In this document: one piece after another, positions 1 through 8,515 of the stretch
Numbering within the stretch: the first letter of the stretch is position 1
How the letters are laid out: the number at the start of each line of letters is the position of its first letter
Assembly: GCA_963781495.1 (NCBI GenBank)
Contig: CAWAFX010000001.1
Coordinates: forward strand, 102,450 to 166,449
DNA: 64,000 nucleotides
Direction: 5' to 3'
Source: Mayfieldus sp963781495
GTDB taxonomy: Bacteria; Actinomycetota; Thermoleophilia; Solirubrobacterales; 70-9
Made by a program: the position numbers and the translations under genes
The notes under the pieces: model-generated
Databases searched by the model: none
What the model was told of the DNA's origin: nothing
What the model saw: the letters and a program-made list of their open reading frames with translations, nothing else

Positions 1-879
1 GTTGAAGTTGATCAGCCCGAGGCTGATCGTCACCGGCAGCATCAACAGCAGCACCCGGCGCACCGCGGGGTTGCGCCACGGTTTGCCGAAGCGGCGGCGG
101 AAGCGAAACGGCGTGTTGCGCAGGTCGACGATCGGAATCGCGAGCTGGATCACGGTGCCGGCGACGATCCCGATCGCGTAGGCGTAGATGCGGTCGTTGC
201 CGTGGAAGTGCGGCACCAGCGCGACCAGCACCGCGATGATCGTCAGGTTCCAGAACAGCGGCGCGATCGCGAAGGCGCCGAAGCGGTCGTAGCTGTTGAG
301 GATCCCGACCACCACGCCGCTGAGCCCGAGCAGGATCAGGATCGGGAAGAGGATCTGCGAGAGGACGACCATCAGGTCGCGGATCTCCCCCTTCAGACCG
401 GGGGCGAAGAGCGGCATCACGATCGGCGCGACGAGCACGAAGATCGCGGTGATCGCTCCCAGCACCATCGTCACCACGAACAGCAGTGCCGAGGCCAGGC
501 GGAAGGCCTCGCGGGTGTTGCCCTTCTCCAGCTGCTCGGTGAAGACCGGCACGAAGGCCGGCTGCAGGGCGGCGTCGGCGAACAGGCTGCGGACCAGGTT
601 CGGGACCTGGAAGGCGACGGTGAAGGCCGACATCGGCCCGCGGACGCCGAAGTAGCTGGCGGCGACGACCTCGCGCACCAGGCCGGCGATCCGCGAGGCC
701 GCGGTGGCGAGCGAGAAGAACGCGGTCGAGCGGGCCAGGCGGCCCGCGTGCTCACCCGGCGCCGGCAGCCCGCCGGGCTCCTCGCCGGGGTCGAATGCCT
801 CCGCCCGCCGCTCGGCTGCGTCGAGCGCAGCCTCGCGGTCTGCCGGGTCGGGGCTGTCGGGTGCCGGAGGAGTGGGCAT
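1..879 (-). CDS. murJ: Lipid II flippase MurJ (N-terminal part, cut by window edge)
   Basis: MurJ/MviN moves lipid II across the cytoplasmic membrane during peptidoglycan synthesis. The ATG at 877-879 opens a frame that stays open to base 1, giving 293 residues; the C-terminal half lies left of the window. After a Pro/Asp/Glu-rich cytoplasmic tail of about 50 residues comes the first membrane segment with the family signature SRIAGLVREVVAASYFG, whose arginines are typical of the MOP-family cavity. Alternating hydrophobic segments follow. The start lies next to the -10-like TATAGT that probably serves the divergent rpsT. Confidence 0.93.
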   Translation of the reverse strand, partial: MPTPPAPDSPDPADREAALDAAERRAEAFDPGEEPGGLPAPGEHAGRLARSTAFFSLATAASRIAGLVREVVAASYFGVRGPMSAFTVAFQVPNLVRSLFADAALQPAFVPVFTEQLEKGNTREAFRLASALLFVVTMVLGAITAIFVLVAPIVMPLFAPGLKGEIRDLMVVLSQILFPILILLGLSGVVVGILNSYDRFGAFAIAPLFWNLTIIAVLVALVPHFHGNDRIYAYAIGIVAGTVIQLAIPIVDLRNTPFRFRRRFGKPWRNPAVRRVLLLMLPVTISLGLINFN

Positions 880-882
880 CGC

Positions 883-888
883 TATAGT
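883..888 (+). promoter_or_regulatory. Candidate -10 element for rpsT
   Basis: TATAGT lies 46 bases before the rpsT start in the short murJ-rpsT divergent gap, in an otherwise very GC-rich stretch. No convincing -35 box is visible, so this is a weak call based on position and AT-rich sequence. Confidence 0.3.
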
Positions 889-933
889 CGGCGGCCGCTC
901 GAGACCGGTCGCCCCCGGCTCGGCGCTCCGAAG

Positions 934-1191
934 ATGGCCAACATAGCCTCACAGAAGAAGCGGATCTTAAGAACGGCGCGCGAGCATGCCGAGAACAGGC
1001 GTCTGGTCGGGGCCGTCAAGACCCACTTCCGCCGGCTCGAGAAGGCAGCCACGGAGAGCGACTCAGAAGCCGTCGCGCAGGAGCATCGGGCCCTGGTCTC
1101 GCGGATCGACAAGGCGGCCCAGAAGGGCGCCATCCACTCCCGCAACGCCGCCCGCAAGAAGGCTCGGGCCTCGAAGCTCGCCTCCAAATGA
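934..1191 (+). CDS. rpsT: 30S ribosomal protein S20
   Basis: This 85-residue Lys/Arg/Ala-rich protein binds 16S rRNA in the small subunit body. It starts MANIASQKKRILRTAREH and has the helical pattern of S20, including the internal KTHFRRLEKA and the basic end ARKKARASKLASK. The ATG at 934 matches the usual S20 N-terminus; the frame is open upstream, but that part has no S20 similarity. It is divergent from murJ and convergent with holA, the usual actinobacterial neighbourhood. Confidence 0.97.
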   Translation: MANIASQKKRILRTAREHAENRRLVGAVKTHFRRLEKAATESDSEAVAQEHRALVSRIDKAAQKGAIHSRNAARKKARASKLASK

Positions 1192-1196
1192 TCTGC

Positions 1197-1211
1197 GGCG
1201 GCTTCGCCGCC
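1197..1211 (+). terminator. Hairpin after rpsT followed by TGACAT
   Basis: GGCGGC-TTC-GCCGCC forms a perfect 6-bp stem starting six bases after the rpsT stop and is followed directly by TGACAT. No U tract follows. The same stem-plus-TGACAT arrangement occurs after proB at 18804-18826 on the minus strand, which suggests a recurrent 3'-end element. Confidence 0.4.
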
Positions 1212-1222
1212 TGACATGCCAG

Positions 1223-1245
1223 TGCCGGCGCGCAACGCGCCGGCA
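1223..1245. terminator. Perfect 10-bp hairpin between convergent rpsT and holA
   Basis: TGCCGGCGCG pairs perfectly with CGCGCCGGCA across a CAA loop. It sits between the ends of convergent genes, where a bidirectional terminator would be expected. There is no U tract on either strand, so it may be a stem-only terminator or an mRNA 3'-end protector. Confidence 0.45.
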
Positions 1246-1260
1246 AACGACCAGGGTTGC

Positions 1261-2238
1261 CTAGCCCGGCACGCCGGCGGCCCGGCGCACCGCCAGGGTC
1301 AGCGCCAGCTCGTCGCCGTACTCGGCTCCGCCGCGGCACCAAACCTCGAGGTCGGCCAGCGCCGCGGTCGCGTCGCGCAGCTGCTCCGGCGAGCAGTCGC
1401 GCAGCCGCGCGAGAAGCTGCTTGGCGGCATAGGGGTGCATTCCGAGCTCGGACTCGACCTGCTTCGGTGGCTCGCCGGCCTCGAGGCGCTCGAGTGCCGC
1501 CGTCGCCTTGCGAAGCCGCGAAGCGAGCCCGTAGACGAGGCCGGTGACGTTCTCGCCCTGGGCCAGCAGGCGCTCGGAGATCGCCAACGCGGTCTCGGCG
1601 TCGCCTTCCAGCAGGGCATCGGAAAGCGCCCAGACGGCGGCCTCCGAGGTGTCGCTGACCATCGCCTCGAGGTCGGCCGCACCGACCTCGCCGCCATCGC
1701 CGGCCCAGAGGGCCAGCCGGTCAAGCTCATTGGAGAGCCGCAGGGGGTCGGCGCCCATTCGCTGAACGAGCAGGCGGGCTGCCAGGGGGTCGAGCCGGAA
1801 GCCGCGCTCCTGTGCCTCCGCGGCCAGCCGCCGCGGCAGGTCGCGCTGGCGCGGAGCCTCGAAGGCCAGGACCTCACCGCCCGCGTCGCGGACGGCCTTG
1901 GCGAGCGCCGCCACGGGCTTGCCGTGGACGATGAGGACGACCGTGAGGTCCTCCGGCAGTTCCGAAAGCGCCTCGATCACCGCCCGGCGGTCGCCCTCGC
2001 CCCAGCGCTCGACGTGGTCGGCGAGGAGATAGCGGCGCGACGCAGTCAGCGAGAGCGCCGGGATCGCCGCGATCAGCGCCTCGGCAGCCGGGGCGCCACG
2101 GCCCTCGGGGGGCTCGAAGGACTGCAGCGCGGCGGCCCCGCCTTCGCCCTCGGCGCGGGCTCGCAGCCGGCGGCGAGTGGCGGCGATCTTCGCCTCGTCG
2201 CTGCCCGCGACCAGATAGACGGGCTTCATCTCCGCCAC
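1261..2238 (-). CDS. holA: DNA polymerase III delta subunit
   Basis: The delta subunit opens the sliding clamp as part of the clamp loader. The 325-residue length fits HolA. The N-terminal PVYLVAGSDEAKIAATRRRL is the usual start of the degenerate AAA+ module, and the C-terminal third is the helical collar domain (LRDCSPEQLRDATAALADLE). ATGs at 2238 and 2229 (MKPVYLV) are both plausible starts. It is convergent with rpsT and follows comEC, as in other actinobacteria, except for two inserted low-complexity genes. Confidence 0.93.
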   Translation of the reverse strand: MAEMKPVYLVAGSDEAKIAATRRRLRARAEGEGGAAALQSFEPPEGRGAPAAEALIAAIPALSLTASRRYLLADHVERWGEGDRRAVIEALSELPEDLTVVLIVHGKPVAALAKAVRDAGGEVLAFEAPRQRDLPRRLAAEAQERGFRLDPLAARLLVQRMGADPLRLSNELDRLALWAGDGGEVGAADLEAMVSDTSEAAVWALSDALLEGDAETALAISERLLAQGENVTGLVYGLASRLRKATAALERLEAGEPPKQVESELGMHPYAAKQLLARLRDCSPEQLRDATAALADLEVWCRGGAEYGDELALTLAVRRAAGVPG

Positions 2239-2271
2239 GGGTTCGAGTCTAGTCAGGCGCCCGGCGCGGGC

Positions 2272-3123
2272 TTACTTCTGGTGCCAGCCAGAAAAGCCCT
2301 TCGGCTTCCCCGATGGCGACGAGGCGACCGCGACAGTCTGGGTCGATGGCGTCGTGACGCTGGAGCTGCTGTGTCCGGTCACGACGCTGGAGCTGCTGTG
2401 CCCGAAGGAGCTGCTGTGTCCGAAGACCTTCCCGCTGGCCGCGGTTGCGCTGGTCGAGCTGGTCCCCGTGGAGGAAGCCCCGTGTCCGGGCGCCGGGGCG
2501 ATCGGGACCGTGGCCGGGCCGCCGTGGCCGTTGCTGGAGCCGGAGCTGGGTGGAGTGTCACCGGGAAGGCCGCTCCCGTCGCCGCCGCTCGGGATCGACC
2601 CGGTGCCGCTGCCCGTACCGCTGGTCCCGGTCCCGGTGCCGGCCGAGGTTCCCGAGCTCGGTGCCGTCGGGGCCGGGGCGGAGGGAGTGCCGGCGGTCTG
2701 GCCGGCGCTGCCGTTGCCGATCGAGACGTCGACCTGGCGGCCCCCGGGGCTGGAGTTGACCGGGGCGCCCGCGGAGCCGGGCTGGGCGCCGCTCTTGCCG
2801 GAGCCGGTGGAACCGTTCGCCGTGGCAGCGCCATTCGCACCCGACCCCGTCGAGGCGCCGGCCGAACCGGCCGTCGTCCTCGAGCCGCCGGCGGCATGGC
2901 TGCCGGAAGCGTGATCAGAGGTGGTCAGCACCTGGCCCTGGCCGGAGTTGCCGCCGAGCGGCAGCGGCACCGCGGTGGCCGCGAGATGCATGACGAAGGC
3001 GAGCGCCAGAAGGGCGAAGGCGCCAAGCACCGCGACCGTGGCGAGCCGGGCGCGATCGAAGTGATCGGGCATCGCGCGAACCCGCGCCGTCGCTGCAATC
3101 GGGTTTCGGAAGAAGGTGAACAT
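2272..3123 (-). CDS. Membrane-anchored Ser/Gly/Thr-rich exported protein
   Basis: This 283-residue protein has no recognisable enzymatic domain. A basic N-terminus is followed by one hydrophobic segment (about residues 28-50, ATVAVLGAFALLALAFVMHL). The rest is a low-complexity Ser/Gly/Thr/Ala/Pro region of about 220 residues with repeated GHSSS units near the end and a C-terminal FSGWHQK. GC-rich third positions support coding. An internal ATG (MPDHFDR, residue 18) could be the start. Likely an anchored, disordered extracellular linker; lies between comEC and holA. Function unknown. Confidence 0.6.
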   Translation of the reverse strand: MFTFFRNPIAATARVRAMPDHFDRARLATVAVLGAFALLALAFVMHLAATAVPLPLGGNSGQGQVLTTSDHASGSHAAGGSRTTAGSAGASTGSGANGAATANGSTGSGKSGAQPGSAGAPVNSSPGGRQVDVSIGNGSAGQTAGTPSAPAPTAPSSGTSAGTGTGTSGTGSGTGSIPSGGDGSGLPGDTPPSSGSSNGHGGPATVPIAPAPGHGASSTGTSSTSATAASGKVFGHSSSFGHSSSSVVTGHSSSSVTTPSTQTVAVASSPSGKPKGFSGWHQK

Positions 3124-3262
3124 CCGCCAGACTCACCTTCTTCATCGCCCACTCCCTGCCTGCTGATGAGGGCCGGCGCGCCCAAAACCCGATTGCGGGT
3201 AGGACAAACGTCCGAGGCCTCAGCCACCGCCTCATGAAAACTGGGTGGTCTCTGGCTAACGA

Positions 3263-4201
3263 CTACTGGGTGGGCCCAGCGTCCAGAGCACTGTCCGCGG
3301 CGGCGGGATCCTGCGGCGGATCGACCGGATCCTGGCTGACCGACTGCGTCTGCTGGGAAATCGCCGGCTGCGGTCCAGCTGCCTCACCGGCGCCGTCGTA
3401 GCCCTTGTCGGCCGGGGCCGGGTCGTCGGCCGCAGCCGGGTCGTCGGAGCTCTGATAGCCGTCGCCGGACTCGTCCGCCGCAGCCGGCTGGTCAGCCGAG
3501 TAGGTCGAAGTCTGGCTCGTGGGGCTGGCGAAGGCCTTCGCATTGCCGCCGCTGTCGCAGCCGCCGCTCATGTCGCCGCCGTCCCCCTTTCCGCCCGGAT
3601 TCTCGCTGGGCGGCGGGTTCGTGCCGCCGGGGGTGGGCCCGGCTGGCTGGCCGCCGCCGGAGCCGCCGCTCGGCGGCTGCTGAGGCGTTTGGGGGGTGCC
3701 CGGACTAACGGGACCCTCGGGGGTTCCGACGCCCCCCGCTCCCGGGCCGGTCACGGTGCCGCCCGGAGGTCCACCGCCGTTGCCGTTTGGGCCGCCATTG
3801 CCGGGTCCGCCGTTGCCTGGGCCGCCGTTGCCGCCTCCCGGGTTGCCGGTGAACAGCGCCGGCCCGGCCGGGGCCACCCCCGGCAGCGGGAGCGGAATCG
3901 TCGTTGTCGCGCCGGCGAACGGAAGCCCGCCGCCACCGAGGTTGAGGAAGCGGCTGCCGCGGCGCTGGGCCTGTGCCTTGCTCCGCGACGTCTTCACCGA
4001 GGCCGAGCCCGCGTTCGTGCCGCCGTCGGCGGTCAGCGCGTTCGGCCAGCCGCTGAAGCCGGCGTAGTCACCGAGCAGCAGGGCGGAGGCGACGGCGCAG
4101 ATGAGCAGCACCGCCGAAACGGCACCCGCGCGGAGCAGAAAACGGGACTTTCTCCAGTTCTGACTCCACCACCAGCCCAGCTGTCGTCGGGAGAACTTTA
4201 T
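3263..4201 (-). CDS. Gly/Pro/Asn-rich exported low-complexity protein
   Basis: The mature part is low complexity: Gly-Asn-Pro repeats (NGGPGNGGPGNGG), then a Ser/Asp/Ala-rich acidic tail. The first standard start, a GTG at 4111, would cut into the only hydrophobic helix. Reading up to an ATA at 4201 gives KFSRRQLGWWW, a basic stretch and a full helix (FLLRAGAVSAVLLICAVASA). A GGAAGG Shine-Dalgarno lies 7 bases before that ATA, just after an in-frame stop. I prefer the longer form, but the start is not settled. No function is assignable; it may act with its low-complexity neighbour at 2272. Confidence 0.55.
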   Translation of the reverse strand: MKFSRRQLGWWWSQNWRKSRFLLRAGAVSAVLLICAVASALLLGDYAGFSGWPNALTADGGTNAGSASVKTSRSKAQAQRRGSRFLNLGGGGLPFAGATTTIPLPLPGVAPAGPALFTGNPGGGNGGPGNGGPGNGGPNGNGGGPPGGTVTGPGAGGVGTPEGPVSPGTPQTPQQPPSGGSGGGQPAGPTPGGTNPPPSENPGGKGDGGDMSGGCDSGGNAKAFASPTSQTSTYSADQPAAADESGDGYQSSDDPAAADDPAPADKGYDGAGEAAGPQPAISQQTQSVSQDPVDPPQDPAAADSALDAGPTQ

Positions 4202-4352
4202 TCACGCACCTTCCCTGGCACCGCCCGATCGCAACCAAGCGGATACGCCAGTTGACGATTCTGGCACGAATCGCGGCGCCTGCCGCCATCCGTGCCTGAG
4301 CAGGCCCGCAAAACCGGCCAATGTGAGCGCTTGCTTACCTTCCGCCCCGCCC

Positions 4353-6662
4353 TCACGGCCGCCCGACGACGAATCCCGAGCCCCTGACGTCGATGCTCAC
4401 CGTGCCGTCGATGTCGGTTCGCAGCACCGCGACGTGGTGGGCGGCAAGGGTCGCCAGGGTGGCGGGATCCGGATGTCCGAAGGGATTGCCCTCGCCGACC
4501 GAGATCACCGCCAGTTGCGGCGCCGCGCGATCGAGAAGGTCCCCGAGCCCCGCGTCGGCGCTGCCGTGGTGGGCGACCTTGAGAACGTCGACCGGGCCCG
4601 GGTCGACCGGCACCGCCTCGGCCTCGGCGTCCGCGGTCAGCAGCATCTCGAAGCGGCGCCAGCGGGCGAGCAGGACGACGCATTCGGTGTTCGGGTCGGC
4701 CGGTGTAGGGCCGGCCAGCAGCTCGCGCGGCGGCCACAACACCTCCAGCCGCAGCGATCCCGAGCGCAGCTCCCCGCCCTCGGCGACCCTGGTCGGAACG
4801 GCGCCGGCGGCGCGCGCGGCGGCAAGCAGCCGTGGGCCGAGGACCGAATAGACGAGGCGATGGACCGGAAACGAGCCGAGCAGCTGCTCGATGCCGCCGG
4901 CGTGGTCTGACTGGTCGTGGGTGACGACGGCGGCTGCCAGCGAGTCGACGCCAAGGCCGGAGAGCTTCTCGCTCAGGTCGTCCCCTGGCGGCCCGCCGTC
5001 GACGAGCAGCGGCTCCCCGTCGTCGGGCTGGAGCAGGATCGAGTCGCCCTGACCGACGTCGATGACGGAGATCCGCAGACCCCGCGCCGGGGCCGGACGG
5101 GTTGCGCCCCCGGCGAGCCCGGCCCAGAGCAGCGCCGCCGCGAGCAGCGCCGCGGCCAGCCCCAGCCGCTGCAGCCGCCGCCGGCTCAGCCGCGGCAGCG
5201 CCACCAGGCCGCCGCGGGCCGCCACCCAGCGCCGCAGCGCAAGCGCGAGGGCGAGGATCGCCGCGTAGGCGGCGGCGACGCTCGCCCAGCTCGACAGCGG
5301 CAGGCCCACCCGGGTCCAGCTCGGGCCGCCGAGCCAGCGGGCGACCTGGCCGATGTAGGCCAGCAGCAGCGAGTTGAGCCAGTTCAGCGGCTGGACCGGA
5401 ATCGCCGGCGCCTGGCCAAGCGCGGCGACGATCATCCCCAGCCACATCGCCGGCGCCACCGCGGGCAGCGCCAGTACGTTGGCCAGCAGCGAGGTGACCG
5501 AGAGGGCCTCGAAGTGGTGGGCCATCAGCGGCGCCGTGGCCAGGGTGGCGGCAATCGTCACCGCGACGCCGTCGGCGAGCGCCCGCCGCCAGCCGCCCCG
5601 CCCGGCCGATCGCGCCAGCAGCAGGTCGCGCAGCGGCGCCCCGAGGACGAAGATGCCGGCGACGGCGGCAAAGCTCAGCTGCCAGCCGACGTCGGAGCTG
5701 GCGCGCGGGTTCAGCGCCAGGGTCGCGGCGACCGCGAGCAGCAGCGCGTAGGTACGCGACGCCGGCCGCCCCGCCAGCGTGGCGACGATCGCCGCCGCTC
5801 CCATCACGCCGGCGCGCTGTATCGAGGCACCGCCGCCGGCCAGCGGGACGTAGATCGCGATCAGCACGAGCAGCCAGAGCAGTCGCGCCCGCAGGCCGAT
5901 CCCCAGCGCCGCCAGCAGCGGGGCCGCGAGCACCGCGAGCAGGACGATGTTCTCGCCGCTGACCGCAAGGTGATGGGCGAGTCCGCTGCGCTGAAACGCC
6001 TGCGTCGTCCCGGCCGGGATGCGGTCGTCCTCGCCGAGCACGAATCCTCGCGCCAGAGCGGCCTGCTCTGCGGGCATCCCGCGCCCGAGCGCGGCCTCGG
6101 CCCGCGAGCGCATCGCGTCGACCCTGCCCGCGAGGCCGCCGCGCCTGCCGCCGGTGAGCTCGATCCGCGGCGCCTGCAGTACCCGCTCGATCCCGTGCAG
6201 GCGCAGGTTCGACCGCAGCCATGGGGGCGGCGGCCGAAGCGTGCCGGCGGCGCTGACCTCGGCCCCGACCGGCAGGTCGGCAACCGGCTCCGGAGCCTCG
6301 ATCTCCAGGCGCCCGGTCCTGGTATCGACCCGGACCCTGACCTCGCCGGAGCTGCGGCGGGGAACCGCGGCCACGTAGCCGCGCACATCGAGACGGCTGC
6401 CAGATGCTGCGGAAAGGGCGCCGCGGTCGATCGCGCGCAGGCGGGCCGCCCCGGCCAGCAGGCCGAGACAGGCGCAGCTCAGGGCCAACAGGCCGAGCCA
6501 GACCGCCCCCGCGCCCCGGCGCGGCCTGGTCAGCGCCAGGACGCCCACACAGCCGAGCAGCCCGGCGACCGCATCGCCCCCACCCGCCGTCTCGGCCAGC
6601 GGTGAGATCGCCAGGCCCGCCGCGGCCCCGCCGAGCGCCGCGAAGCGCCAGCCGGCGCTCAG
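4353..6662 (-). CDS. comEC: DNA uptake channel ComEC/Rec2
   Basis: ComEC forms the inner-membrane channel for transforming DNA. The order is an N-terminal hydrophobic region, an OB-like extracellular part, the competence core (RSGLAHHLAVSGENI and many membrane helices), then a C-terminal metallo-beta-lactamase-like domain (ISVIDVGQGDSILLQ, VVTHDQSDHAGG, VLKVAHHGSADA). The start is unusual. The frame contains no ATG/GTG/TTG near the comEA stop until a GTG at 6548, inside the first hydrophobic block. A CTG at 6662 overlaps the comEA TGA (CTGA). About 769 residues from the CTG or 731 from the GTG. Confidence 0.92.
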   Translation of the reverse strand: MSAGWRFAALGGAAAGLAISPLAETAGGGDAVAGLLGCVGVLALTRPRRGAGAVWLGLLALSCACLGLLAGAARLRAIDRGALSAASGSRLDVRGYVAAVPRRSSGEVRVRVDTRTGRLEIEAPEPVADLPVGAEVSAAGTLRPPPPWLRSNLRLHGIERVLQAPRIELTGGRRGGLAGRVDAMRSRAEAALGRGMPAEQAALARGFVLGEDDRIPAGTTQAFQRSGLAHHLAVSGENIVLLAVLAAPLLAALGIGLRARLLWLLVLIAIYVPLAGGGASIQRAGVMGAAAIVATLAGRPASRTYALLLAVAATLALNPRASSDVGWQLSFAAVAGIFVLGAPLRDLLLARSAGRGGWRRALADGVAVTIAATLATAPLMAHHFEALSVTSLLANVLALPAVAPAMWLGMIVAALGQAPAIPVQPLNWLNSLLLAYIGQVARWLGGPSWTRVGLPLSSWASVAAAYAAILALALALRRWVAARGGLVALPRLSRRRLQRLGLAAALLAAALLWAGLAGGATRPAPARGLRISVIDVGQGDSILLQPDDGEPLLVDGGPPGDDLSEKLSGLGVDSLAAAVVTHDQSDHAGGIEQLLGSFPVHRLVYSVLGPRLLAAARAAGAVPTRVAEGGELRSGSLRLEVLWPPRELLAGPTPADPNTECVVLLARWRRFEMLLTADAEAEAVPVDPGPVDVLKVAHHGSADAGLGDLLDRAAPQLAVISVGEGNPFGHPDPATLATLAAHHVAVLRTDIDGTVSIDVRGSGFVVGRP

Positions 6663-7252
6663 GGCTGGAGCCGTTTGCGCAGCGCCTCCATCGTCGCCGG
6701 GCCGATGCCGCTGATCTGGTCGAGCTGCTCGATCGACGACAGCCCGCCCTTCTGATCGCGGAAGCCGATGATGTCCTGAGCGGTGACCGGCCCGATACCC
6801 TCGATCGTGTCCAGCTGATCGGCGGTCGCGCTGCCGAGGCTGATCGGCCCGTCGCCGGGGCTTGCGCTCGCGGTCGCCGCCGCGGCCCCGCCGGGCAGCC
6901 GCTCGGGAACGACGATCTGCTGCCCGTCTCCGAGCCGTGCCGCGAGGTTGATCTGCTCGAGCGCGGCGCTGCCACTGCCGCCTCCGGCCCGCTGCACGGC
7001 ATCGGTGACGCGCGCCCCCGCTGGCAGCCGGTAGACGCCGGGCCTGCGGACCGCCCCGGCGACGTCGACGACGACGTCGCGGCCGCCCTCCTCGCTGACT
7101 CCGAAGCCGCTGGAGCCGTGGCTCGCGGACGCGGAGCCGAAGGCGCTGCTCGCCTCGCCGCCCCCCTGGCCGATCGCCCTCGCGCCGACCAGCAGCAGGG
7201 CCACCGCGATGGCGCCGTAGACGACGATCTGGGAGCGCGAGAGCTCGCCCAT
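6659..7252 (-). CDS. comEA: Competence protein ComEA (SLBB plus helix-hairpin-helix)
   Basis: ComEA binds double-stranded DNA outside the membrane and hands it to ComEC. The 197 residues show an N-terminal anchor (SQIVVYGAIAVALLLVGARA), an SLBB-type domain (VVVDVAGAVRRPGVYRLPAG, residues about 58-118), a Ser/Ala/Gly linker, and a C-terminal tandem HhH DNA-binding domain (DTIEGIGPVTAQDIIGFR ... ISGIGPATMEALRKRL). It overlaps comEC, so the two are co-transcribed. Confidence 0.95.
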   Translation of the reverse strand: MGELSRSQIVVYGAIAVALLLVGARAIGQGGGEASSAFGSASASHGSSGFGVSEEGGRDVVVDVAGAVRRPGVYRLPAGARVTDAVQRAGGGSGSAALEQINLAARLGDGQQIVVPERLPGGAAAATASASPGDGPISLGSATADQLDTIEGIGPVTAQDIIGFRDQKGGLSSIEQLDQISGIGPATMEALRKRLQP

Positions 7253-7351
7253 GCACCGATCATCGGGGCCCCTCTCGCGCGGGTAACGCGCAGGCGCCGC
7301 CGATTCCGTCGCCGCTTACACACCGAGGGGGCGCCGAATAGGCTGCCGCCG

Positions 7352-7777
7352 ATGGCCGAGCGGGGCGGGATCGACGATCTGACCAACTGGCTCGGGCTCC
7401 GCTGGGAGGCCGAGGACCGGGTGCGGCTGACGATCCGTCCCGACCACATCAACTCCGCCGGACTGTTGGCCGGGCCGGTCACCTTCGCGATGGTCGACTA
7501 CTGCATGGGCTCGACCCTCTGGATGCAGCGCAACAGCGGCGAGCGGATCGCGACGATCTCGATCTCGATCAATTACGTGCAGACCGCCCGCGAGGGCGAC
7601 GTGATCTGCACCACGACGCTCGACCGCCGCAACGACCGGGTCGCGGTGCTTCGCAGCGACGTTCGCCACGAGGACGGGCGCCTGCTGGCCTCCGCCCAGG
7701 GCAGCTTCTCGATCTTCCCGGCCGAGCGGCTCGGCGGGCGCGAAAAGCGCCCGCCGGCGCCGCCACCGATCGGCTAG
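7352..7777 (+). CDS. Hotdog-fold thioesterase (PaaI-like)
   Basis: A 141-residue single hotdog domain. The segment DHINSAGLLAGPVTFAMVDY matches the HxNxxGxxxGG-xxxxxD pattern of PaaI/YbgC-like acyl-CoA thioesterases, with Asn and Asp at the expected active positions. A later ISISINYVQTAREGD is the second conserved strand. The ATG at 7352 fits the family N-terminus; the frame is open further upstream but not family-like there. It diverges from comEA and its end overlaps the acylphosphatase gene by four bases. Substrate unknown. Confidence 0.85.
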   Translation: MAERGGIDDLTNWLGLRWEAEDRVRLTIRPDHINSAGLLAGPVTFAMVDYCMGSTLWMQRNSGERIATISISINYVQTAREGDVICTTTLDRRNDRVAVLRSDVRHEDGRLLASAQGSFSIFPAERLGGREKRPPAPPPIG

Positions 7778-8040
7778 CGGACCTCGAAGCCGCTCAGACC
7801 CTCGGGCTCCTCCTCTGTGATCGCGATCGCCTCCACCCTCGCCCTGCCGGGCCCGCGACGGCAGAACTCCAGTATTGCCTCGACCGAATCCTGCTCGCCC
7901 TCGAAGACGGCCTCCACGGCGCCGTCGGGGCGGTTGGCGACCCAGCCCGCGACAGCGCGGGACTCTGCCTCGCGGCGGGCGGTATCGCGGAAGAAGACGC
8001 CCTGGACCTCTCCCGTGATCACGGCGCGGCGGCGGATCAC
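7774..8040 (-). CDS. acyP: Acylphosphatase
   Basis: An 88-residue protein of standard length that hydrolyses acyl phosphates. The phosphate-binding loop and catalytic Arg lie in GEVQGVFFRDTARREA, and the conserved Asn is in VAGWVANRPDGAVEAVFEG, which is the family signature. It lies 30 bases downstream of the cupin gene on the same strand and is convergent with the thioesterase. Confidence 0.93.
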   Translation of the reverse strand: MIRRRAVITGEVQGVFFRDTARREAESRAVAGWVANRPDGAVEAVFEGEQDSVEAILEFCRRGPGRARVEAIAITEEEPEGLSGFEVR

Positions 8041-8070
8041 CGCATCACCCGCAAGCTCGGAGGCCGCGGC

Positions 8071-8469
8071 CTACTCGTCGTCGTCTTCGTCGTAGCCGCT
8101 GACTTCGGCCATCTGGCGGCCGTAGAGCTCGGCGACGGCGACGGGCGGCGACTGGATCGAGATGCAGGCCAGCTCGCCATCGCCGGAGTTGGAGATCGAG
8201 TGATCGGTCGCGGGAGGGACGAGGATCAGGTCCCCCTCGCCGACGTCTCCGGTGTCGCCCGCCACGGTCATCTTGCCGTCGCCGCGGACGACCACATAGA
8301 CCTGTTCGGCCTCCTCGTCGGAGTGCAGTGTCTGCTCGACGCCGGCCGGGACCTCGAGCCAGGTCACCGACATGTTTCGGGACCCCATCTCCCCGGCATC
8401 CATGAGGACATGCGACCGAAGCCGGTGCCATTCCTCCACCGACGCCTCGCTGAGCCGCCTGACAAGCAC
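8071..8469 (-). CDS. Cupin-domain protein
   Basis: A 132-residue single-domain cupin. Motif 1 is in VEQTLHSDEEAEQVYVVVRG and motif 2 in GDLILVPPATDHSISNSGDG, giving His/Glu/His-type metal ligands. The C-terminus is acidic (EDDDE). It lies between leuS and acyP. Small cupins of this kind may be sugar- or metabolite-binding proteins or enzymes; the substrate cannot be told. Confidence 0.8.
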   Translation of the reverse strand: MLVRRLSEASVEEWHRLRSHVLMDAGEMGSRNMSVTWLEVPAGVEQTLHSDEEAEQVYVVVRGDGKMTVAGDTGDVGEGDLILVPPATDHSISNSGDGELACISIQSPPVAVAELYGRQMAEVSGYDEDDDE

Positions 8470-8515
8470 GCTGGGACTTCTACCAGACTTCGAGCACGTA
8501 AACGGAATGAAACGC

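Noticed and set aside
2354..2914. Pro/Leu-rich plus-strand frame
   Set aside because: Mirror of the Ser/Gly low-complexity minus-strand gene; the minus frame has the start context and membrane helix.
4198..7482. Very long open frame on the minus strand (1094 codons)
   Set aside because: It lies over comEC, comEA and the thioesterase in another frame, is extremely Arg/Ala/Pro-rich and matches no family; typical shadow in high-GC DNA.
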